Source: DASPWW01 sp035461345 (GTDB taxonomy: Bacteria; Actinomycetota; Thermoleophilia; Solirubrobacterales; 70-9). From it: a stretch of 15,043 nt of DNA. The notes beneath the pieces were generated by a model. That model saw only the letters and a program-made list of their open reading frames with translations, did no database searches and was not told the origin of the DNA. Location of the stretch: assembly GCA_035461345.1 (NCBI GenBank), contig DATHVJ010000029.1, positions 1 to 15,043 of the forward strand. The letters are read 5' to 3'. Positions 8,201 to 13,344 of the stretch are shown in pieces. The stretch's first letter is position 1, and each line of letters opens with the position of its first letter. The translations under genes and the position numbers were made by a program.

Positions 8201-9624
8201 AGCTCGACACCTACGCGCATAGCGCCGAGGAGCTGCGCCAGCCCCAGCACCTGTGGCACGTCCCGCTGCTGCGCGGGATGCGCGCCGCGATGGAGGGTCG
8301 CTTCGACGACGCGGAGCGGCTGGCGGACGAGGCGCGACGTGGAGGCGAGCGGGCGCAGGAGCCGCTGTCGGCGCAGCTCTATGCGCTCCAGATGGCCGTC
8401 CTGCGCCGCCACCAGGGGCGGATGGAGGAGAGCATCCCGGCGGTGCGCGAGATGGCGGAGCGCTATCCGGCGATACGCGCGTGGCGGCTGGCGCTGGTCA
8501 GCTTCCTCGCCGACGCCGGCCGCGGGGAGGAGATGCGGGCCGAGTTCGATCGCCTGGCGGCCCACGACTTCGAGGACATCCCGCTCGACGGGCAGTGGCT
8601 GACCGCGGTCACCCGGATCGCTGACGCGTGCGCGCATCTCCGCGACGCCGGTCGCGGCGCGATCCTGTACGAGAAGCTGCTTCCGTTCGCCGGCCTGGCG
8701 GTTGTCGCAGGTCCCGCCGCGTCGGTCAACGGGCCGGTCGACATCTACCTCGGGCGACTGGCGCTGACCCTGGGACGCGCGCGCGACGCGATCGACCACC
8801 TCGAACGCGCGCTGGAGATGGCGACCCGGATGGGGGACCGGCCGTTCGCAGCCGAGGCGACGATGTCGCTGGCCGCCGCTCTGCTTGAGCGAGGTGCGGC
8901 CGGGGACCGCCAGCGCGCGCTCGACCTGCTCGGGCGCTGCCTCGAGGCCGGCCAGGAGATGGGAATGAGGCTGGTCATCGAGCGTGCCCTGGCGCTGCGG
9001 CTGGAGGCCCAGGGGCTGGCGTCGATCGACGTCACGACCTCGATCGACACCGTGATCTCGGCGGTCGAGAGCGAGCGTCCCGACATCCGCTCGTTTGCGG
9101 CGCCGGACGGCACCGTGACGATCCTGTTCAGCGACATCGAGAACTCGACCCTGATGACCGAGCGGCTGGGCGACGAGCGGTGGCTCGAGGTGCTGCGTGC
9201 CCACAACGCGGTCTTCCGCCGCCATCTTCGAGCGCACGGGGGCTACGAGGTGAAGAACCAGGGCGACGGGTTCATGCTCGTTTTCCCCGACCCGAGCCGG
9301 GCGGTTGAGTGCGCGGCGGCGATCCAGCGCGCGCTCGCCGAGCAGGAGCTCGCCGAGAGCGAGCGGGTGCGGGTGCGGATGGGGCTGCACGCGGGCGAGG
9401 CGATCCGCGAGGAGGGCGACTTCTTCGGCCGCAGCGTGATCCTCGCGGCCCGGATCGCGGCCCAGGCGGCGGGCGGCGAGATTCTCGTCTCCTCGACGCT
9501 GAAGGAGCTCGCCGGCGAGTGCGAGGTGTCGTTCGACGGTAGGCGCGAGCTGGAGCTCAAGGGGCTGAGCGGGACGCACGAGGTCTTCAACGCGAGCTGG
9601 CAGGAGCAGCCCGTCACCCCGTGA
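5272..9624 (+). CDS. Zinc ribbon-Ser/Thr kinase-AAA ATPase-TPR-class III cyclase fusion
   Basis: The 1450-residue cytoplasmic signalling protein has five parts. (1) A zinc ribbon with C14, C17, C28 and C31. (2) A protein kinase at about 57-320 with E106, H182-R-D184, K186, N189 and D202-F-G; the usual VAIK lysine is A88, while K71 sits in the glycine loop. (3) An AAA/STAND-like ATPase at about 345-720, with Walker A G375-E-P-G-I-G-K381-T and Walker B ending D494-D495. (4) A helical TPR-like region at about 733-1200. (5) A class III nucleotide cyclase at about 1280-1440 with metal ligands D1288 and D1332, adenine-type K1328, D1383 and R1394, but Ile1390 at the usual transition-state Asn. It recalls PknK-type kinase-ATPases joined to the cyclase-ATPase proteins of actinobacteria, with no C-terminal DNA-binding domain. 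ATG 5272 is preferred over the adjacent TTG 5269; a G-rich stretch lies 5 bases upstream. Phosphorylation targets and the activating signal are unknown. Confidence 0.93.
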   Translation: MSGRARTPGEVGVCPSCGNRNREGARFCDGCGSPLAQPEPAGVSESPADLPESVGDGRYRVRRFLGERGRKRVYFARDTVADEDVALAVFETEGADEAVLATSRREAQAMRRLGEHPHLVTIRDAGEDDGRPYIASAYMAGGDVESLLRGTADGRLPVERALQIAIDVCRALEHAHSCGVIHRDLKPANVWLADDGRARLGDFGLAATDRRSRAAIEGMLVGTVAYLPPEQALGRPADQRSDLYSLGALLYELLSGQPPFPGDDAVAIITQHLDAPPVPPSRHVGGVPASLDRAVLRLLAKNPDERPERAAAVRRELERIAAGAEETDEAEVDGENPLDRLAGGVFVGRERELADLKDGLEEALGGRGRLVLLVGEPGIGKTRTAEELATYARVRGAKVHWGHSHEEEGAPAYWPWAQAIRSYVREADPVALAWELGQGAGDVAQLVPEIRERLGDVPEPPALEPDEARFRLFDSITTFLASAARSRPLVLVLDDVHWADEPSLLLLRFVARQVRDSGLLLVGTYRDVELGRHHPLARTLGELAEVEGSRRVALRGLDTDSVERYIEMTAGAEPPQGLAEAVHEQTEGNPFFVSEVVRLMASEGSLEGRSAGRWDVSIPQGVREVVGRRLDRLSPEANEVLTMAAAVGREFELGVVERLDGKPRHELSAAIDEAVEGQVVSESGRGGDRYAFSHALVRETLYAELTGPRRIEVHRRIGEALEQLHGADPDPPVAELARHFIEAAPAGESAKAITYAQRAASQASARFAHEDAAAHYGRALEVLDYASDPDPGRRLALLLELGEAQRRAGRFVPARGTFERAAEIARELGDALSLGRAALGVSALSEVGGVDEAILALLRDALDAVGGEDSALRVELLGAIGTELVWRDPQGEAAAVGREAVEMARRLGDPGTLASALARQTFLMAATPDAPRMQVTNSEELIELAERAGNRELAVRGHVYRLVALLALGDVPEADIELDTYAHSAEELRQPQHLWHVPLLRGMRAAMEGRFDDAERLADEARRGGERAQEPLSAQLYALQMAVLRRHQGRMEESIPAVREMAERYPAIRAWRLALVSFLADAGRGEEMRAEFDRLAAHDFEDIPLDGQWLTAVTRIADACAHLRDAGRGAILYEKLLPFAGLAVVAGPAASVNGPVDIYLGRLALTLGRARDAIDHLERALEMATRMGDRPFAAEATMSLAAALLERGAAGDRQRALDLLGRCLEAGQEMGMRLVIERALALRLEAQGLASIDVTTSIDTVISAVESERPDIRSFAAPDGTVTILFSDIENSTLMTERLGDERWLEVLRAHNAVFRRHLRAHGGYEVKNQGDGFMLVFPDPSRAVECAAAIQRALAEQELAESERVRVRMGLHAGEAIREEGDFFGRSVILAARIAAQAAGGEILVSSTLKELAGECEVSFDGRRELELKGLSGTHEVFNASWQEQPVTP

Positions 9625-9702
9625 GCGCGGACACCCGCACCTACGGGCTCGGCCGCGGCGCCGGAGGCGCGATGGTGGCGCTGTGCTGACGTTACGGGAG
9701 TG

Positions 9703-9792
9703 ATGGTGCCGAGGATCTGGCTCGTGACGATGGGGGTGCTGGTCGCGTGCCTGATCGCGTCGATGGTGATCGCGACGATCAAGCTGTGGTGA
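9703..9792 (+). CDS. Possible 29-residue single-helix membrane peptide
   Basis: A short frame starting at ATG 9703 encodes a peptide with a basic N-terminus (V-P-R-I-W), a hydrophobic core of about 18 residues (positions 7-24) and a K-L-W tail, so it would be a small bitopic membrane protein. A GGGAG lies at 9696-9700, very close to ATG 9703 but well placed (5 bases) for an in-frame GTG at 9706. It follows the kinase-cyclase gene by 78 bases on the same strand and ends 16 bases before the stop of the convergent phosphotriesterase-like gene. I do not recognise a family. The 78 bases before it hold only a 5-base-pair GC hairpin (9658-9670). A chance frame in GC-rich DNA is possible, though the clean hydrophobic segment in a non-coding gap favours a real gene. 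Confidence 0.4.
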   Translation: MVPRIWLVTMGVLVACLIASMVIATIKLW

Positions 9793-9808
9793 CCGGCTCC
9801 GCGGGGGG

Positions 9809-10798
9809 TCAGCCCTCCAGCCACCGCCGCGGGTTGTCGACCATCATCGTCCGCTCCTGCTCAGCGGTCATGCCCGCGTCGCGAAGCTCCGGCAGCACCC
9901 GCTCCGGGACCAGGGTCATGCTCCAATCCTTCGCCAGGCCGGCGGCCAGCATCTGCTCGGCGACTCCGAGCGGGAACCAGTCGAGGGTCGCGCAGTGGTC
10001 CGCGGACAGCAGCATCCGGTCCGCCCGGCCGCGCTCGAGCAGGGCCAGCACGGTCTTCTGGCGCTGCTCGAACGGGAGGTAGAGCTCGAGCCCGTAGCGG
10101 TCCATTCCGATCAATACGCCCGTCTCGAGGACCCGCTCGATGTAGTCGAGGTCGTCGGTGTCGCCGGTGTGCGCGATCTGGACCCTCTCGGGGTCCACCC
10201 CCTCCTCGAGCAAGATCTCGATCTGCCGTGGCCCGGTCTCGCTCGCCGGCCGCGAGTGGGCCATGATCGGGGCCCCGGTGCGTTTGCTCGCCCTCGCGGC
10301 GGCGCGGTGCACCTTCTCGACGTTCTCTGTCACCCCGGGCTCGTCGGCGGCGCACTTGATGAACGCCGCCTTGATCGCGGTGCCCTGGATCCCGTGTTTG
10401 ATGTCGTGGACGAAGAGGTCGGCGATCTGGTCGTGATCGCGGGTGAGGAAGAACTGCGGCAGGTGGTCGTATGTGTAGATCCCCGTGCACGCGACGACCT
10501 GTAGCCCGGTGTCATCCGACACCCGGCGCATGAACTCGACGTCGCGGCCGAGGAACATCGCGCTGGGGTCGCAGATCGTGTTCACCCCCAGCTCGACGAG
10601 CCGGCTTGCGAGACGCGCCGCGATCTCGTACGCCCCGTCCGGATCGACCTCGTGCAGCGGCTCCTCCTCGGCGATCGTCCTCGCGTGCGGCCACTGCGCG
10701 TACACCGCCTCGTCCCGAGCCTGGAGATGCTCGTGGACTAGCGTCGTGCCGAGCTGCTCGGCATCGATCGGCCCGCCGACCGTCTCCACCGTACCCAT
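9809..10798 (-). CDS. Phosphotriesterase-like metal-dependent hydrolase (lactonase-type)
   Basis: The 329-residue product matches the length and layout of the phosphotriesterase/PTE-like lactonase branch of the amidohydrolase superfamily, binuclear metal enzymes with a TIM barrel. The N-terminus has the family opening T-V-x-G-P-I followed by L-G-x-T-L-V-H-E-H, giving metal ligands H22 and H24. K148 in F-I-K-C-A-A-D-E is the expected carboxylated bridging lysine, H181 (M-A-H-S) and H210 (I-A-H-T-G-D) the next ligands, and D267 (S-A-D-H) the last. The tail D-N-P-R-R-W-L is also typical. The true substrate may be a lactone or another ester; organophosphate activity cannot be inferred. No signal peptide is visible, so it should be cytoplasmic. 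The ATG at 10798 gives the normal family N-terminus; no clear Shine-Dalgarno precedes it. It is divergent from the universal stress protein gene. Confidence 0.9.
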   Translation of the reverse strand: MGTVETVGGPIDAEQLGTTLVHEHLQARDEAVYAQWPHARTIAEEEPLHEVDPDGAYEIAARLASRLVELGVNTICDPSAMFLGRDVEFMRRVSDDTGLQVVACTGIYTYDHLPQFFLTRDHDQIADLFVHDIKHGIQGTAIKAAFIKCAADEPGVTENVEKVHRAAARASKRTGAPIMAHSRPASETGPRQIEILLEEGVDPERVQIAHTGDTDDLDYIERVLETGVLIGMDRYGLELYLPFEQRQKTVLALLERGRADRMLLSADHCATLDWFPLGVAEQMLAAGLAKDWSMTLVPERVLPELRDAGMTAEQERTMMVDNPRRWLEG

Positions 10799-10859
10799 CG
10801 CGGGCGGCAGTCTATGCGGGATAGTATGCGCGCGGTTTCCGACTGAGGGAGGAGTTCAA
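10799..10859. promoter_or_regulatory. Divergent promoter region between hydrolase and stress protein genes
   Basis: These 61 bases must carry the promoters of both flanking genes unless the promoters lie inside coding DNA. The A/T-rich core at 10821-10827 reads TAGTAT on the plus strand (10822-10827) and TACTAT on the minus strand (10826-10821), so both strands show an overlapping -10-like TANNNT box. TATGCG occurs twice as a direct repeat (10813-10818 and 10825-10830). No clear -35 box was found for either direction. AGGGAGGAG at 10846-10854, 5 bases before the ATG at 10860, is the strongest Shine-Dalgarno sequence I found in the window and fixes the start of the stress protein. Confidence 0.5.
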
Positions 10860-11303
10860 ATGTTCGGCCGCATCGTGGTTGGCACCGACGGCTCCGAGAC
10901 CGCGAGCGAGGCGATTCGCCAGGCGATCGAGGTGGCGAAGCTGTCGAACGCCACGCTCGAGATAGTGAGCGCGTACGAGCCGATCTCAGGCGATCGCCTG
11001 CGCGACGAGGCGGCCGAGCTGCCCGGCGACGTCCAGCACACGGTGAACCCGCGCGAGGACGTCAACCTGATCCTCGAGAACGCGGCGGCCGACGCCAAGC
11101 GGGCCGACGTCGAGGTGATAACTCATCCGCGCGAGGGCGATCCCGCCGACGCCATCCTCGACATCGCCGAGGAGAACAAGGCCGACCTGATCGTGGTCGG
11201 CAATAAGGGGATGACCGGAGCGAAGCGGTTCCTGCTCGGCAGCGTCCCGAACAAGATCTCCCACCACTCCCCCTGCGACGTGCTGATCGTGCGTACTACG
11301 TAA
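10860..11303 (+). CDS. Universal stress protein (UspA family), ATP-binding type
   Basis: The 147-residue product is a single Usp domain. It starts with the family strand I-V-V-G-T-D-G-S (residues 5-12), where D10 normally contacts the nucleotide, and carries the ATP-binding pattern G114-x-x-G117-(9 residues)-G127-S128, followed by P-C-D-V-L-I-V at the C-terminus. It should therefore be the nucleotide-binding type, a cytoplasmic dimer whose members respond to starvation, hypoxia or oxidative stress. The frame is open upstream to 10485, but ATG 10860 is firmly set by a strong AGGGAGGAG five bases earlier and by the family N-terminus. It is a single-gene unit: divergent from the hydrolase and convergent with the protease, with a hairpin region just after the stop. 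Confidence 0.95.
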   Translation: MFGRIVVGTDGSETASEAIRQAIEVAKLSNATLEIVSAYEPISGDRLRDEAAELPGDVQHTVNPREDVNLILENAAADAKRADVEVITHPREGDPADAILDIAEENKADLIVVGNKGMTGAKRFLLGSVPNKISHHSPCDVLIVRTT

Positions 11304-11304
11304 A

Positions 11305-11341
11305 CCCGCGAAATGCTCCACTTCGCGTCCGCTTTCGCGGG
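11305..11341. terminator. Inverted repeats between convergent stress protein and protease genes
   Basis: A perfect 9-base inverted repeat pairs 11305-11313 with 11333-11341. A second, competing hairpin pairs 11307-11315 with 11319-11327 (one mismatch, 3-base loop), using the same left arm. The element lies between two stop codons on opposite strands, the normal place for a bidirectional terminator, but neither strand has a T-tract, so it would be a non-canonical one. The remaining bases to 11355 hold nothing I recognise. Confidence 0.35.
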
Positions 11342-11355
11342 GTGCGCGGCGAACC

Positions 11356-12756
11356 CTACGGGTCGGTTGCCGCGGCGGCGTCGATCAGGCCGGCGCCGTA
11401 GAGCTCCTTGTCGCGCAGCCCGCGATCGGTGCGCGCCGTCGACTTCAGACGCGCCTCGACCTCATCCGGGGTGGGCTCGCGGCCGAGCCTCTCCTCGAGC
11501 GCCGCCCACACGAGCGCCGCGACGCCGGCAACGTGGGCGGACGCCATCGAGGTGCCCTTGTAGCTCGGATAGCCGAAGCTCTTGAAGCCCTTTGCGCCCT
11601 TGCGCAGCGTGAGCTGGCTGATGCTTCGGCCCTCGGCCGCCGGGTCGCATTGGCGGCCCGCCATCGGCATGTCGCGGCCGCCTCCGGGGGCGACGAGGTC
11701 GAGCCCGAAACCCCAGTTCGAGTAGTTGCCAACGCAGGCGCGCTCGGTGGTCCCGCCGGTGGCGATCACGTGCGGCGCCAGCGCCGGATAGGCGACGATC
11801 GAGCGCGGTCCGCCCAACGGATTGCCGGCCGCCCCGACGACGACCACTCCCTTGGCGTGGGCCTCGTCGATCGCCGCGCACACGCTCGGCACTTGGGCGC
11901 ACGCCTTGACCGTCGCGCGCGGAAACTCGAGGCTGAGGTTGATCACGTCGGCGCCCCGCCGGTACGCCCACCGGATCCCCTTCGCCACCTGGCTCGCCTT
12001 CCCGCTCCCGCCTTCGTTGAGGACCCGGACCGGGATCAGCTTCGCTCGGTATGCAAGGCCGGTGACGAACTTCCCGTTGTCGGTGTGCTCGCCGATCGTC
12101 GAGGCGACGTGCGTGCCGTGGCCGTTCTCGTCCAGCGCTACGCCGTCGCGGTCGACGTAGTCCTTGGGGGCGATGAACTGGCGGCGCTTCAGGTCGGGGC
12201 TGCGCCGGAACCTCCTGCCGCGGTTCCGGTACGCGACGCCGGTGTCGACGACGGCGACCTTGACGCCGCGGGCGCCGGGACGGCCGAGCTGGATCAGGTT
12301 GCGCCATGCCCCCGGGGCGTCGATGCCCCCGAACGACTCGAGCGATTCCCCGGGGTCGTCATCGCACGCGCCGCTGCAGGGAAGGAAATGCCACTGGAGC
12401 TCCTGCCACCCGCCTTTCGGAAACGACTTCCGCCCGCGGTCGTCGGGTATCCAGCCCGCCCCCGAGGCGTGCGCGATGTAGTTGGGAACGGCCCATCGGA
12501 CCGCCGGGTTGTCCCGCAGCGACCTCGTCGCCTCGCGCACGCCGATCCGGTTCGGCAGCTCGAATGTGTGCTCCGCCCGATCGCCCCTGAATCGCACCAG
12601 GACCTCGCCGGGCTCGAACGCGGGCCCGGAGAGCGGGGGCGCGGCCGCGGCCGGGGCAGCCGACGCCGGCGCAACGGCAGCTCCGCTGCACGCGAGCGTG
12701 ACGGCAGCGGCCAGCGCGGTCGCCGCGGTCAGCGGATGTCGCCGTCGTCGTCTCAT
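11356..12756 (-). CDS. Secreted S8-family (subtilisin-like) serine protease
   Basis: The 466-residue product is an exported subtilase. Residues 1-34 are a signal peptide: five arginines after Met, a hydrophobic core, and a likely A-x-A cleavage. Residues about 44-95 (starting E-P-G-E-V-L-V-R-F) look like the short fervidolysin-type N-terminal propeptide that guides folding and is removed by self-cleavage. The catalytic domain spans about 160-462 with D171 (V-V-D-T-G), H213 (N-G-H-G-T-H), the oxyanion Asn N312 (A-A-G-N) and S403 (G-T-S-M-A-S). Six cysteines (127, 131, 286, 293, 341, 370) fall in pairs that could form disulfides outside the cell. The frame is open far upstream across tadA on the other strand, but that part is shadow; ATG 12756 is the only start giving a signal peptide. 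No strong Shine-Dalgarno is seen. No C-terminal anchor is visible, so it is probably released. Confidence 0.93.
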   Translation of the reverse strand: MRRRRRHPLTAATALAAAVTLACSGAAVAPASAAPAAAAPPLSGPAFEPGEVLVRFRGDRAEHTFELPNRIGVREATRSLRDNPAVRWAVPNYIAHASGAGWIPDDRGRKSFPKGGWQELQWHFLPCSGACDDDPGESLESFGGIDAPGAWRNLIQLGRPGARGVKVAVVDTGVAYRNRGRRFRRSPDLKRRQFIAPKDYVDRDGVALDENGHGTHVASTIGEHTDNGKFVTGLAYRAKLIPVRVLNEGGSGKASQVAKGIRWAYRRGADVINLSLEFPRATVKACAQVPSVCAAIDEAHAKGVVVVGAAGNPLGGPRSIVAYPALAPHVIATGGTTERACVGNYSNWGFGLDLVAPGGGRDMPMAGRQCDPAAEGRSISQLTLRKGAKGFKSFGYPSYKGTSMASAHVAGVAALVWAALEERLGREPTPDEVEARLKSTARTDRGLRDKELYGAGLIDAAAATDP

Positions 12757-12876
12757 CGAAGCTGGATCGTCGTGCACCCGCGAGATGCGGTCCGAAAGCG
12801 TCCCGCCCCCCGCACGAGGACCGATCCGACCGTAGGCACTAACACTAGGCAAGCCGCTAAGTTGCCTAGCGGCACC
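12757..12876. promoter_or_regulatory. Divergent, structure-rich region between protease and tadA
   Basis: These 120 bases separate two divergent starts. An interrupted inverted repeat pairs 12764-12775 with 12812-12827 (two 6-base-pair halves, with a 4-base bulge at 12818-12821). TAGGCA occurs at 12833-12838 and 12846-12851, and inverted (TGCCTA) at 12863-12868, as in an operator array. I found no SRP RNA or tRNA signature and no clear -35/-10 pair. Confidence 0.4.
12845..12873. repeat. Two interleaved inverted repeats upstream of tadA
   Basis: An 8-base perfect inverted repeat pairs 12845-12852 with 12862-12869. A second, 7-base perfect one pairs 12853-12859 with 12867-12873. The right arms share three bases, so the two stems exclude each other or form a pseudoknot if kept partial. 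The element ends 3 bases before the proposed GTG start of tadA, so it could be a protein-binding operator or an RNA structure controlling initiation. Confidence 0.55.
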
Positions 12877-13344
12877 GTGGGCGCGAATCGCTTCTTCGGC
12901 CGCGACGAGCACTTCATGCGCCTCGCCCTGCGGGAGGCGGAGCGCGCCGCCGAGCACGACGACGTCCCGATCGGCGCGGTCGTCGTCCGCGACGGCGAGG
13001 TGATCGGAGCCGCGGGGAACGAGCGTGAGCTGCGCGGCGACCCGACGGCGCACGCGGAGCAGCTCGCGTTGCGCGAGGCGGCCTCCGCCGTAGGCGGGTG
13101 GCGGATTCCGGACTCGGTCCTGTACGTGACGCTCGAGCCGTGCGCGATGTGCGCGGGCGCGATCGTGCTCGCCCGGGTGCCGCGGGTCGTGTACGGCGCG
13201 GCCGATCCCAAGGCGGGCGCGGCCGGGAGCGTGCTCGACGTGCTCGGAGAGCCGCGCCTCAACCATCGCCCCCGGGTCGAGCGAGGGCTGCTCGCGGACG
13301 AGTCCGCGGCGCTGCTGGAGTCGTTCTTCCGCTCGCGCCGCTAG
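12877..13344 (+). CDS. tadA: tRNA(Arg) adenosine-34 deaminase TadA
   Basis: The 155-residue product is a zinc-dependent deaminase of the cytidine deaminase fold that should convert A34 to inosine in the ACG anticodon of tRNA-Arg. The zinc/catalytic set is complete: H59 and E61 in T-A-H-A-E, and C89 and C92 in L-E-P-C-A-M-C. The V-P-I-G-A-V-V-V strand at 30-37 and the F-F-R near the C-terminus are typical of TadA. Length fits the family (about 150-170). The frame is open upstream to 11533 over the protease, so the start is uncertain: GTG 12877 gives 13 residues before the family F-M-R-L-A-L helix; ATG 12916 would remove part of that helix; TTG 12862 is possible. No Shine-Dalgarno is seen before any of them. 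A general nucleobase deaminase is a less likely alternative. The stop shares CTAG with the stop of pncB. Confidence 0.9.
   Translation: MGANRFFGRDEHFMRLALREAERAAEHDDVPIGAVVVRDGEVIGAAGNERELRGDPTAHAEQLALREAASAVGGWRIPDSVLYVTLEPCAMCAGAIVLARVPRVVYGAADPKAGAAGSVLDVLGEPRLNHRPRVERGLLADESAALLESFFRSRR

Noticed and set aside
7765..9579. Minus-strand open frame of 604 codons opposite the TPR and cyclase part
   Set aside because: Antisense shadow of the cyclase gene, with no motif of its own.
9658..9670. Five-base-pair GC hairpin as terminator of the kinase-cyclase gene
   Set aside because: Stem of only 5 pairs, no T-tract, and such hairpins are expected by chance at this GC content.
10485..10859. Upstream extension of the universal stress protein frame
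   Set aside because: A strong Shine-Dalgarno and the family N-terminus set the start at 10860; the extension is antisense to the hydrolase gene.
11533..12876. Upstream extension of the tadA frame across the protease
   Set aside because: TadA proteins are about 150-170 residues; the extra 448 residues are antisense to the catalytic domain of the protease.
12757..12876. SRP RNA or tRNA gene next to tadA
   Set aside because: I looked because small RNA genes can lie near tadA, but found neither the conserved SRP tetraloop region nor a cloverleaf with the T-loop signature.
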